The notes under the pieces are model-generated. The model worked only from the letters and a program-made list of their open reading frames with translations. It was not told where the DNA came from and did not search any database. This document shows positions 44,778 to 53,468 of a stretch of DNA of 64,000 nucleotides, one piece after another (position 1 is the first letter of the stretch; the number at the start of each line of letters is the position of its first letter). Source of the stretch: Pseudochrobactrum kiredjianiae (GTDB lineage: Bacteria; Pseudomonadota; Alphaproteobacteria; Rhizobiales; Rhizobiaceae); contig NZ_JAUCBM010000002.1 in assembly GCF_030362795.1 (NCBI RefSeq), forward strand, positions 310,001 through 374,000, read 5' to 3'. The position numbers and the translations under genes are program-made.

Positions 44778-45092
44778 TCAGGCCGCCTTGGGCTTGCTGC
44801 GCGACCAGATGAGGTCGTGCGTGTCATTCTCGCCTTCGATCAGGCGGGCATAGACCGTCGCCGGGAATGAAGGATCGTCGATGGCCACCGACAGGTAATC
44901 CCGCCCGGCCTCGCTGGTTTTCTTCCACGCCGCGCCGAAGTCGTGGCCGGCCGCTTGCAGGCGGAAGTCCGGGGCGCTTTCGTTCTCGCCCTTGTCGTTG
45001 GGAACCAGCTTGACCTTGAAGTTGAGGGTCAGGGTGCGGAGCTGGCCGGTGAAGCCGTCTTTCTCTGCGGTGAAGGTGCCGATGTTAGCCAT
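44778..45092 (-). CDS. DUF736 domain protein
   Basis: A 104-aa protein with the DUF736 signature: [20 protein letters not shown] at the start, [20 protein letters not shown] in the middle, [19 protein letters not shown] towards the end. GGAGAAATCATC precedes the ATG. It is a conserved small protein of conjugative elements and Rhizobiales plasmids, with no known function. An ORF-free region with palindromes lies upstream. Confidence 0.88.
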   Translation of the reverse strand: MANIGTFTAEKDGFTGQLRTLTLNFKVKLVPNDKGENESAPDFRLQAAGHDFGAAWKKTSEAGRDYLSVAIDDPSFPATVYARLIEGENDTHDLIWSRSKPKAA

Positions 45093-45902
45093 GATGATTT
45101 CTCCTTTCGGGTTGAACAAGGTCGCGCCAGTGCGTCCTTGTTGTGATCCGTCCGGCGGGGGATGGGCTGGCCGCACCGCGCAGCGGTCGCAACACCGTGG
45201 AGAACCTGGAAGCGAAAAGAATTTGTCCCGCGAGGAATGCGCGCAGCGCAGGGGGAATTGTTTTCGCTGGAAGGTTGCGGCCATGAAGCCCAGCCACCGC
45301 CAGGATTCACAACAACACAAGGACGTACTGGCCGCCCGCTCCCGAATGGAGGCATGGCCGACTCGGCATCCCCGCGCGACGGCTTCACCGGCCTGCGCCC
45401 TGACACGGGCAAGGACAATGCCCAGCGACAAGGTGAAAGCGTCCCTACTGCTGCTTGCGGCCCTTTGCGTGAGGCGTGGCGTGGAAGCTCCATTGCAAGG
45501 CCGGGCGGCGTGTCGGTGAACCGTCCTTCGTGACGTACAGGCGACGAACCGCCAGCGTCGAGGACGGCACGCTTTCGTGCAACCTGCGGCAGCAAGCCGG
45601 GGCGTAGCCCCACACGCCCGTCCATTGCGGTGGGGCGCGTTCGGAATGTCGTCGGCGCTGTGCGCCGACGCACTTATGGGCTTCGAGGGTTTCCCGCGCA
45701 CAAGGTCACTTGTGCGCCGCCCCTTCGCCGTCCGCCCGAAGGCGGCGAAGGGGCGTTCTGGCTTTGGGCTTGGAAACCGGGCGCGGCCACCGCCGCGCCC
45801 GGATTTTTGACCATCGGCACCAGGGCGGAACGGCCTGGGGCCGATGCTGATGGAACAGCGAAGCGCCCCGGCCGAAACCGGGGCGCTCGGTGGTGGTGAA
45901 GG
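45093..45902. other. ORF-free ICE region with a long palindrome
   Basis: About 800 bases with no supported gene between DUF736 and parB. A long imperfect palindrome spans 45205-45273: AACCT/AGGTT outside and AGCGAAAA/TTTTCGCT inside (45211-45218 with 45261-45268), with AATT pairing further in. It could be a structured RNA or a binding site. Confidence 0.5.
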
Positions 45903-47969
45903 TCAGGCGGCGAGTGCGTGGGCCTGCTGCTCGTCGTCGTTGTCGATGGCTTCCGGCTCGTCGTTCGTCACCGCCTGCGGCGCATCCTGCGCCGTGGTGT
46001 CGTCGGTGCCTTCGGCCTTGAAGATGGCAGGCATCCAGCCGGTGCCATCGGCCAGCCGCTCGGCTTCGCTGGCAATGTCGGCCTTCTTCAACTTCGCCAG
46101 CCGGGTGACGTGCGCCGGGGCGTACTGCTCCACGGCTTCCAGAATCGCGGCCTTCGGCACATGCCGGAAATAACCCTCATTGGTGGGCTTCCACCATGCG
46201 GCCATGTCCAAGCCGACAGCCTGCGCCAGTTCCGCGCCCGGTTGCTGCGGCGTGGCGCGGGGTGTCACCACGTCCACCGTGACGGCCACGGATATCGCCA
46301 GCAGCCGCACCAGTTCATCTTGCGACTTCGCTAGCAGCACGGCGAACAGTTCGGCGCTGTCCTCCGGCAAGCCTTCGCCTGCTACCTGCTGCAACTCGCG
46401 CAGCGCCACGGCGGCGGGCGAATCCGGTATATCCGGGGCGATGCCTTCCAGCCGGTCTTGCGCTTTCAGGCTCACGCCCAGCGGCAAGTCGTGGCCGTAG
46501 TGGCTGCCCTGCAAGACGGTCTGCACCATGCCATGCACCAGCGCGGCCAGCGCCACTTGCGGATGCCGGGCGACTTCGATTTGCAGCGCGGCGGTGCGGT
46601 GGGCGCTCAACCGCTGCGCCAGCTTGTCGGACATGGCGGCGGTCTTGGGCTGCTCGTCGTCCTCGCCTTCGTCGTCGTTCCCGGCTTCGCTTTCGCTGCC
46701 GAAACCTTGGCGCAGGCGTTCCAGTGTGCGCAGCGCCTTGGCCTCGGCCTCGCGCATCAACCCGCGATGAATCACTGCCTGCCCGTTGCGGTCGATGGTG
46801 ACGATGGCACCGGCTGCGGCCTTCACGGTCGTGCCGTAGTCCTGCAAGCCATCTTCCAGCGCCTGCAACTGCTCGCCCACGGCTTCGCCTTCTTCCTGCA
46901 AGGCATCGGCCTTTTCCTCGTCTTCGGTATCAAGCGCGTCATCCACGGCGGCGGCCAGTTCGTGCATCTTGGTTTGCAGCTTCTCGATGCGCTGCGCTTC
47001 GCGCTTGTTCGGTTCGCGGCGCTCCCTCGGCGCACGCTGGAAGGCGTGCAGGTCGGCATGGGTCACGGCGGGGGTGGCATCCACCCACGCCCAGCCTTCG
47101 TCCTTCACCTCGGCGGCGATACCTGCCAGCTTGTCTTGCGCCAGCCGTTCCAGCAGCGCGGCATCGGTCAGATACACGCCCGCGTCACCTTCCGCGAACA
47201 GGTCACGGCGCACACCACCGCCTGCGGCTCCGTAGGTATCCAGCCCCACGAAACGCACCAGCGGATGCCGGTATGCGTCAATCTCGCGCTCGGTGAGGCG
47301 GTCGCGCAATTGGGAAGGGTTGCGCTGCCACGTCGGCGCGTCGTAGAACGCGGTTTCCTGCGCGGCGTGGTCGTCGGTGATGGCAAGGGCCATCAACTGA
47401 TCGAGCGTCACGGCTTCGGCGCGGTAGTCGGCCAGCAGCCGGGGCGAGACGTTCGCCAGCTTCAAGCGGCGCTGCACCACCAGCGGCGTGACGCTGAAAT
47501 CGGCGGCTATGTCCTCGATGGGTCGGCCTTCGGCCACCAGCGCGGCGAATGCCTCGAACTGGTCGGCGGGGTGCATGGCTTCGCGCTGCACGTTCTCGGT
47601 GAGGCTGGCCGTGCGGGCGGTGCCATCGGCCACCAACAGGCAAGGCACTTCCCATTCCTTGCTGATGCGGCGCTTCTTCGCCAGCAGCTTCAACGCGGCC
47701 AGCCTGCGGCCACCGGCCACGACTTCGTAATGCTCGCCATCGGCGGCGGCAATGACGATGAGGTTTTGCAGCAGGCCGACACGCTGAATGCTCGCGGCGA
47801 GTTCGGGAATGGACATGCGCGGGGTCTTGCGCACGTTGCGGCCAGCAGGACGCGACACCAGCCGCGACAGCGGAACCAAAATCAGGTTCTTGGTCGGGTC
47901 GGCGGCTTCCAGCGGGATAGCGGCGGCGGTGTTGAGGGCGCGGGCTTCGGTTTGGGTAATGGCGTTCAT
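45903..47969 (-). CDS. parB: ParB/Spo0J-family partition protein, large form
   Basis: A 688-aa protein, much longer than classical ParB. The ParB CTPase domain (about 30-140) has the box ASLTENVQREAMHPADQFEAF (cited only to AMHPADQFEAF) and a HTH follows (IEDIAADFSVTPLVVQRRL). The rest includes an acidic coiled region (about 330-370) and a C-terminal domain shared with large ICE/plasmid ParB proteins. It acts with a ParA-type protein to hold or segregate the element and may also regulate genes. ParA is encoded 5 kb away in the same ICE. A 694-codon frame opposite this gene is a GC-driven artefact. Confidence 0.92.
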   Translation of the reverse strand: MNAITQTEARALNTAAAIPLEAADPTKNLILVPLSRLVSRPAGRNVRKTPRMSIPELAASIQRVGLLQNLIVIAAADGEHYEVVAGGRRLAALKLLAKKRRISKEWEVPCLLVADGTARTASLTENVQREAMHPADQFEAFAALVAEGRPIEDIAADFSVTPLVVQRRLKLANVSPRLLADYRAEAVTLDQLMALAITDDHAAQETAFYDAPTWQRNPSQLRDRLTEREIDAYRHPLVRFVGLDTYGAAGGGVRRDLFAEGDAGVYLTDAALLERLAQDKLAGIAAEVKDEGWAWVDATPAVTHADLHAFQRAPRERREPNKREAQRIEKLQTKMHELAAAVDDALDTEDEEKADALQEEGEAVGEQLQALEDGLQDYGTTVKAAAGAIVTIDRNGQAVIHRGLMREAEAKALRTLERLRQGFGSESEAGNDDEGEDDEQPKTAAMSDKLAQRLSAHRTAALQIEVARHPQVALAALVHGMVQTVLQGSHYGHDLPLGVSLKAQDRLEGIAPDIPDSPAAVALRELQQVAGEGLPEDSAELFAVLLAKSQDELVRLLAISVAVTVDVVTPRATPQQPGAELAQAVGLDMAAWWKPTNEGYFRHVPKAAILEAVEQYAPAHVTRLAKLKKADIASEAERLADGTGWMPAIFKAEGTDDTTAQDAPQAVTNDEPEAIDNDDEQQAHALAA

Positions 47970-48049
47970 GGTGATAACTCCTATCGGTTCAGGGATGCAG
48001 CAGCGAAGAAAGCGGCAAGGGCTGCTGCCTGCCCCTGCCGCGTGGGGAA

Positions 48050-48880
48050 TCAGGCCTTCAACTGGCGCAGGCCATCGGCCAACATCCAGAGGGCGCGATT
48101 GAGGCGCACATCGGAATCAATGCCCTGCACGGGGCGGGTCTGCTGGCGGCGTCCGTTGGCGCTGCGGCCATGCAATCCGCCTTTGGTCAGGTTTTCTTGG
48201 GTGCGGTTGAACACGCTCCACAAGTCCGGGCGGCGGTCGTCGAACCGGCGCGGCATCAGGATTTGGCTTTCCGTGATGGGCGCGGGCTTGTTATCGGTGG
48301 GGTCGTACTTGAGGGCCAGCGCGGAACGGGCGAACACTTCGGCTTCGCCTTCGTCCAGCGTGATAGCGCGCATCAGGTCGCGGGATTCCTTCACGCGTTC
48401 GAAGCCGCTCAACACCTCGAAAGCGCCTTCGATGACAGAACCGGCCACGTCGCCCTTGTGCGGCACGCGCACATCGGCCACGGTATCGCCGCACACAAGG
48501 CCATTGCTGCAAACGAACCGGAACATTCCGGCCAGCATCTGATAGCTGCTGGTGCCGTCGTGCGAGTTCAGCAGCACGATTTCATTGGCTTCCGCGCCGT
48601 TGATCTGACTGGCATGGCGCAGGCGAATCATGTGTTTGGTGTAGTCGCGGCGGTCGTCGTGCCGCACGCGGGTTTGCGCTGCCATGAAGGGTTCAAACCC
48701 TTCCTTGCGCAGTTCCGCCAGCACGGCGGCGGTGGGAATGTAGGCGTACCGTTCGGAGCGGCTATCGTGCGGGGCCTCCGCGAAGATGGACGGGGCTACG
48801 CGGCGGATTTGGTCGTCGGACAGCGGGTAGTCACTGCGCAGCGTCGGGGAATGGGAAGCGAATCGAGATGCGAGTTGCAT
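48050..48880 (-). CDS. DUF932 domain protein
   Basis: A 276-aa protein of the DUF932 family common in ICEs and large phages. Typical segments: YAYIPTAAVLAELRKEGFEP, LLNSHDGTSSYQMLAGMFR, FVCSNGLVCGD. GGAGA lies about 5 bases before the ATG at 48880. It is transcribed towards parB, 80 bases away. Function not known; association with anti-restriction or recombination has been proposed for relatives but is not shown by the sequence here. Confidence 0.87.
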   Translation of the reverse strand: MQLASRFASHSPTLRSDYPLSDDQIRRVAPSIFAEAPHDSRSERYAYIPTAAVLAELRKEGFEPFMAAQTRVRHDDRRDYTKHMIRLRHASQINGAEANEIVLLNSHDGTSSYQMLAGMFRFVCSNGLVCGDTVADVRVPHKGDVAGSVIEGAFEVLSGFERVKESRDLMRAITLDEGEAEVFARSALALKYDPTDNKPAPITESQILMPRRFDDRRPDLWSVFNRTQENLTKGGLHGRSANGRRQQTRPVQGIDSDVRLNRALWMLADGLRQLKA

Positions 48881-49520
48881 GGTTTTCTCCAATGAGTTGC
48901 TGTGGTTTCAAAGCTGACCGGATTCCAAGATTCGGAGCCCGTTGTGGCTTCGGTTGGTTCGGCGCAGAGACCTGGGCCGGTCCTGTTTGCCGCCGTCTTT
49001 CCTGAGTTCATCGCCCGCGAAAAACCGGGCCAGCGAGGGACTGGCCGTCAAGGGAGAAGCGCAGGGTTGGTGCGGCCCGCAGCGCAGCGAGGACTCGGCC
49101 CTGCGCGCCTTGACGGCCAGGCACCGCGGGCTACGGTCGCGGGAAAAAGCGATGAACTTGGGGAAAGACGAACAGCGGCCAATGGGCCAGGGGGTGCGCT
49201 GAAACCAACGCCGCGCGGCGAGCGCCCCTGCGTGCCAGCGGCACGCCTAGCTGGATGGCTGTTGGTCGATCAGGTGCAACCTGTTCGGTGCATGCGAGGG
49301 GCGCCAAGCAAGGCGCGGCGGGGATGGGCTGTCCAGCCGATCCCCTGGAGGGCAAGCGCCGCGCGCAGGCCAGGAGCGAAGAGACGGCCGGAGGCATCAG
49401 GGATCAAAGCCGCATGGCCGCGACTCGGCACGAGGCGCGGGGCAACGCCCGCGAGCCCGACGGCGGCACGCCGGGATGCTCTACTGTTCACAACAAAATG
49501 TAAGTGACGCAATAGTACTT
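48881..49520. other. ORF-free region with large imperfect palindrome
   Basis: About 640 bases without a supported gene. 49005-49158 folds as one extended structure: AGTTCATCGC/GCGATGAACT outside (49005-49014, 49149-49158), CTGGCCGTCAAGG/CCTTGACGGCCAG next (49041-49053, 49108-49120), and GCAGGG/CCCTGC inside (49061-49066, 49099-49104). A further hairpin with GGGGAT/ATCCCC ends and GGCTG/CAGCC inside lies at 49320-49345. Candidates are a stable RNA or protein-binding structure. Confidence 0.55.
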
Positions 49521-49530
49521 ATGAGCCACA

Positions 49531-49542
49531 ATGTAGCTACAT
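49531..49542. promoter_or_regulatory. Perfect 12-bp palindrome, probable DinJ operator
   Basis: ATGTAGCTACAT lies 18 bases upstream of the antitoxin ATG, flanked by CAAT and ATTG. A short dyad just before the gene is usual for autoregulation by RHH antitoxins. Confidence 0.65.
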
Positions 49543-49559
49543 CTATTGTGAGCGCAACA

Positions 49560-49751
49560 ATGGCAAGTAACGACGTCGTTCGTGCCCGGATTGACGGGCA
49601 GATTAAAGAAGCCGCAACTGTTGTTCTGGCTGAAATGGGGTTATCAATTTCGGATGCGATTCGGATGCTGCTGACCCGAATCGCGGCAGATAAGGCACTC
49701 CCCTTTGACATCAATCGTGTGTCGTCCGATTCTGATCGGAAGGCACCATAA
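49560..49751 (+). CDS. RelB/DinJ-type antitoxin without adjacent toxin
   Basis: A 63-aa RHH protein beginning MASNDVVRARIDGQIKEAA with the conserved DinJ end SISDAIRMLLTRIAADKALPF. Earlier in-frame ATGs (49521) would add residues overlapping the palindromic operator, so 49560 is preferred. Normally a RelE/YafQ toxin gene follows within a few bases, but the next gene, 61 bases on, is a Shedu nuclease. It may be an orphan that now controls the defence genes, or a relic. This is also where the composition drops from GC-rich backbone to lower-GC cargo. Confidence 0.8.
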   Translation: MASNDVVRARIDGQIKEAATVVLAEMGLSISDAIRMLLTRIAADKALPFDINRVSSDSDRKAP

Positions 49752-49812
49752 GGTTGCGCTGAGGCAAGGCCCGCAAATCGTTTCTCTGAACAGTAGGGAT
49801 CAAGAATAGTTC

Positions 49813-51222
49813 ATGGCATCTATCAGACCTTCAGCATTCAATCAACGTGAGCGTTTGGACGGCGGCCCCTTCCTTGTCATTGAAGCAGCCGAACCGGAAG
49901 AGGAAGGCATTAACGTTTTCTTCACTGATATTCCCGCAGCGGAGCGCAAGCCGGATTCGCCAATAGCGAGACTGCTCAATGTGTGTCCAGACAGATTGAC
50001 CATTTGGCCTCTTAATATTCGAGAAGATCGCGACGATTACCTGCAACCTAAATACGGCACCCTTGAACGCATCGTCGTCGCTCGGCCTGTTATCGAGCCC
50101 TACATACTGCCAGAGACTACTGACGATGTCGTTGGGCTTCTTGAGCAGTTGCCGGATGGGTTTGCCAAAGATTTTCGATTCGGTTTGGGGCTTCTGTGGG
50201 AATATCGGCAAATTTGCGAAACAGCCGCCAGCTTAGAAAACGTAAGCATACTCATTGTCCACAAAGGAAATGACGCGAAAATTGATTCGCCATTCTTTAT
50301 TCTCGGAATAAGAAGATTTCATGAATTAAGAAAAGAATTAAATCGCATAGCCTCTCGCCACCAGAGAGACGCGCGCAAGGACAAGCAATTTCATGTCTAC
50401 CAGACCTTATTACATGCTGCCGATTCAGCACAATTTCCCGCTCTAAAGAAGAGCGTAAGACCTGATGCACTAACGGAAATGACCGATGGTGGGCGGCAGC
50501 ATGTGACGCTTTCCAAGCGTGATCGGCGCGCCGCTGTTCGCATGGTTCAAGACAATATAGAAGCACTGGCGGAATCTGAGCCGCGCTCGCTGCTGGCATT
50601 AAAGAATGATATTGAGCTCATCACACTGAATCAACTGATTGAGCGATACCAGGAAATGCTTGGAAAAGGACTGACGGAAAGCAAGTGGCAAAGCTTCTTT
50701 CTGGAAAATCCTTTCATACTTAGTCTTGCATTTGCCGTTCCAGCCATGCTGGTTCAGGGGCAAGCTTATGCAGGTGGCAAGCGACTTAACGGGTCCGGCG
50801 GAAAATTTTCAGATTTTCTATACGCATCCGCTTCCACGGGCAATCTTGGCCTCATTGAGATAAAAAAGCCGCAAACCGAACTGCTAGGAAAATCTCCCTA
50901 TCGTGGAGATGATGTTTTTGGCCCATCGACAGAATTGGGTGGAGCGATTGCTCAAATTCTAGATCAGCGTTTCAAATTGCAGAGTGAACTACCCGTCATA
51001 AAAAATAACATGAACCGATACGACCTCCACAGCTATGCGGTTCGCTGCATAGTTGTCGCTGGCATGACGCCACAAGAGCATCAGCAAAGAAAGTCATTCG
51101 AGCTCGTTCGAAATGCGTTCGCAGAGATCGTGATCGTGACTTTCGATGAACTACTTGCAAGGCTAACCGAGATTAAAAATGCGCTCCAACCGATTCCTAC
51201 CTTAGACACGGTGCCGTTCTAA
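49813..51222 (+). CDS. Shedu (SduA/DUF4263)-family defence nuclease
   Basis: A 469-aa protein. The C-terminal half (about 280-450) holds the DUF4263 PD-(D/E)xK domain: SKWQSFFLENPFIL as the entry motif, then KFSDFLYASA with the Asp and LGLIEIKKPQ with the Glu-x-Lys. The N-terminal half (about 1-250) is a regulatory domain of unknown type. Single-gene Shedu systems protect against phages by nicking or degrading DNA. It is followed by the Gabija pair with about 100 bases in between. The family call is from motif pattern without a search. Confidence 0.8.
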   Translation: MASIRPSAFNQRERLDGGPFLVIEAAEPEEEGINVFFTDIPAAERKPDSPIARLLNVCPDRLTIWPLNIREDRDDYLQPKYGTLERIVVARPVIEPYILPETTDDVVGLLEQLPDGFAKDFRFGLGLLWEYRQICETAASLENVSILIVHKGNDAKIDSPFFILGIRRFHELRKELNRIASRHQRDARKDKQFHVYQTLLHAADSAQFPALKKSVRPDALTEMTDGGRQHVTLSKRDRRAAVRMVQDNIEALAESEPRSLLALKNDIELITLNQLIERYQEMLGKGLTESKWQSFFLENPFILSLAFAVPAMLVQGQAYAGGKRLNGSGGKFSDFLYASASTGNLGLIEIKKPQTELLGKSPYRGDDVFGPSTELGGAIAQILDQRFKLQSELPVIKNNMNRYDLHSYAVRCIVVAGMTPQEHQQRKSFELVRNAFAEIVIVTFDELLARLTEIKNALQPIPTLDTVPF

Positions 51223-51327
51223 AACCAACTGACAGTTGGCCATTCCGTAGTTGGGATCAATGGCTGCAGTGTTCAACCAATCCATCGGCCGATCGGCATG
51301 TGGATTTCAACAACAAGATTGAATCAA

Positions 51328-53466
51328 ATGCATATATCCAAGCTCAGCCTGGTCAACTACCGGAACTTTCCCAACACGAAGCTGCTGTTCCAGAAGGGTA
51401 TCAACACTGTCATCGGCGAAAATGGATCTGGCAAAACCAATCTCTTTCGCGCAATCAGATTGCTGCTTGATGACAACATGATTCGCTCTGCCTACCGGCT
51501 GGAGCATACCGACTTTCATCGCGGCCTAGGGCGCTGGCAGGGACATTGGATCATCATCAGTCTTGAGTTTGAGGAAATCTCTGCGGATGAATCAGTGCAG
51601 GCGCTCTTCCGACATGGGACGGGCGTAATTGAGGAAGAGGCGAACGGCAAGGCCACTTACAACCTGATCTTTCGTCCGAAGAAGGAAATCAGGCTGCGAC
51701 TTTCTCAATTGAACGATGGTGATCAGGCAGGCCTCGACGCTATCCTGAACCCGGTCACCATCGACGACTATGAAACGATTTTCACAGGTCGGAGTGAAGC
51801 CGACTTCAACGACGAGGCCTTCTATAAGGATGTGGTCGGCGACTTCGCGAATGTTCGATTCAATGAAGAGGTTGAATTTCGTGTTATCGGCGCGAAGATT
51901 CCGAACGTGCTGTCCGTCTCCAAAGAAATTTCGTTCACTTTCGTCCAGGCGCTACGGGACGTCGTCTCCGAATTTCACAACAACCGGACAAATCCGCTCT
52001 TTTCGCTTCTGAAGGGCAAGAGCGGCGATATCGACCCCGTGGCGTTCCAGGCTATCACCGACGGGGTAAAGGCATTGAATGACTCCATCGAAGCGTTGCC
52101 AGACGTGCAGGTCGTCCGGACGGATATCAGAGACACCATCAAGGATGCGGCGGGTGAGGCGTATTCGCCGTCTTCTCTTTCTATCAAGTCGGATCTGCCA
52201 GACGAAGCTGACAAGTTGTTCCAGTCGCTCAAGCTGTTCGTTGGCGAATCGGGGGAGAGCCACGAAGGACCGATCCACGAGCTGAGCCTTGGTGGAGCAA
52301 ACCTGATATTCCTCACGTTGAAACTGCTTGAATTCAAGTATCAAAAGGCTAAACAGTCGATCGCCAACTTTCTGCTTATCGAAGAGCCGGAAGCTCACAT
52401 TCACACACATATCCAGAAAACACTGTTCGACAAGCTCAAATACGACGACACACAGATCATTTATTCGACCCATTCGACGCACATCTCTGAGGTCAGCAAT
52501 GTTCAGAACGTGAACATCCTCGGCAGAGAAGGTGATCGTTGCGAGGCATACCAGCCTGCAATTGGCCTAAACCCAGAAGAGATCGGCAACATTCAACGCT
52601 ACCTGGATGCTGTCCGTAGCAACTTGTTGTTTGCCAAGAGCGTCCTCTTAGTGGAGGGCGATGCAGAAGAAATTCTCGTTCCGATCCTGATCAAGAACGT
52701 GCTAGGCGTCAGCCTTGATGAACTCGGCATCAGTTTAATTAATATCCGCAGCACTGGATTTCAGAACGTCGCGGTTCTTTTCGATGATGCCCGAATCCGG
52801 AAGCGGTGCAGCATCGTCACCGACCTTGACAAGTCCATCATTGACACAACGCCGGCGGCGGGAGACTCCGAAGGGCTGCTCCGGCGCAAGGGCAAGTATC
52901 AGGCATCCCAGGAAAAAGGGGTCGCCAGGAAAGCGTTATTGGAAGACACCTTCAAAGATAACGGGTGGGTTTCTCCATTCTTTGCCCCCCATACCTTCGA
53001 GGTCGACTTCATTGCCGCCGGCAATGCGCGTAAGGTGGTCGGCATCCTTCCTGATGTCTACAAGGATGCACCAACCATCGCGACGGCCAAGGCGGAGCTC
53101 GAATCAGCGGACATCGCGTTGTTCGGTCAGCGCGCATTGACCATGGCGGACAACTACGGCAAGGGATGGTTTGCCATCTTGCTGGGAAAGAAGATCGATC
53201 CGCAGACCGCCATTCCGAAGTACATCTTGGACGCCATCGCTTTTGCGCATCCGGTGGTCACTAAGGAAGTCTGGTTTAACGTGCTGAGCTACCGCGTGAA
53301 CTACATCGATGCAGAAGATATCTTCACTGCGTCTGCCGTATTCGACGACTTTAGGGCCAAGCTGCTGGCCTTCCGAAATGGAGACATCGACTTCGTCGGC
53401 ATCCGAAACGAGATGCTTGCCACGTTCCCAGATGATCGCATCAACGATGTACTCGCGGTGTTCTGA
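51328..53466 (+). CDS. GajA-like OLD-family ATPase/TOPRIM nuclease (Gabija)
   Basis: A 712-aa protein. An ABC-type ATPase half has Walker A GENGSGKTNLFRA (about 30-42), signature-like ELSLGGANL (about 310) and Walker B FLLIEEPEAHIHTH (about 345). A TOPRIM nuclease half has SVLLVEGDAEEILVPIL (about 445) and SIVTDLDKSI (about 505). With a UvrD-like helicase 2 bases downstream it has the layout of the Gabija defence system; it is longer than the first described GajA, mostly in the C-terminal part. An ATG at 51298 adds ten residues; the one chosen starts directly before the family beginning HISKLSLVNYRNF. Confidence 0.83.
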   Translation: MHISKLSLVNYRNFPNTKLLFQKGINTVIGENGSGKTNLFRAIRLLLDDNMIRSAYRLEHTDFHRGLGRWQGHWIIISLEFEEISADESVQALFRHGTGVIEEEANGKATYNLIFRPKKEIRLRLSQLNDGDQAGLDAILNPVTIDDYETIFTGRSEADFNDEAFYKDVVGDFANVRFNEEVEFRVIGAKIPNVLSVSKEISFTFVQALRDVVSEFHNNRTNPLFSLLKGKSGDIDPVAFQAITDGVKALNDSIEALPDVQVVRTDIRDTIKDAAGEAYSPSSLSIKSDLPDEADKLFQSLKLFVGESGESHEGPIHELSLGGANLIFLTLKLLEFKYQKAKQSIANFLLIEEPEAHIHTHIQKTLFDKLKYDDTQIIYSTHSTHISEVSNVQNVNILGREGDRCEAYQPAIGLNPEEIGNIQRYLDAVRSNLLFAKSVLLVEGDAEEILVPILIKNVLGVSLDELGISLINIRSTGFQNVAVLFDDARIRKRCSIVTDLDKSIIDTTPAAGDSEGLLRRKGKYQASQEKGVARKALLEDTFKDNGWVSPFFAPHTFEVDFIAAGNARKVVGILPDVYKDAPTIATAKAELESADIALFGQRALTMADNYGKGWFAILLGKKIDPQTAIPKYILDAIAFAHPVVTKEVWFNVLSYRVNYIDAEDIFTASAVFDDFRAKLLAFRNGDIDFVGIRNEMLATFPDDRINDVLAVF

Positions 53467-53468
53467 TC

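Noticed and set aside
46458-48542. 694-codon frame on the plus strand
   Set aside because: It lies opposite parB, whose family motifs are clear on the minus strand. Long antisense frames are expected in GC-rich DNA with biased third positions.
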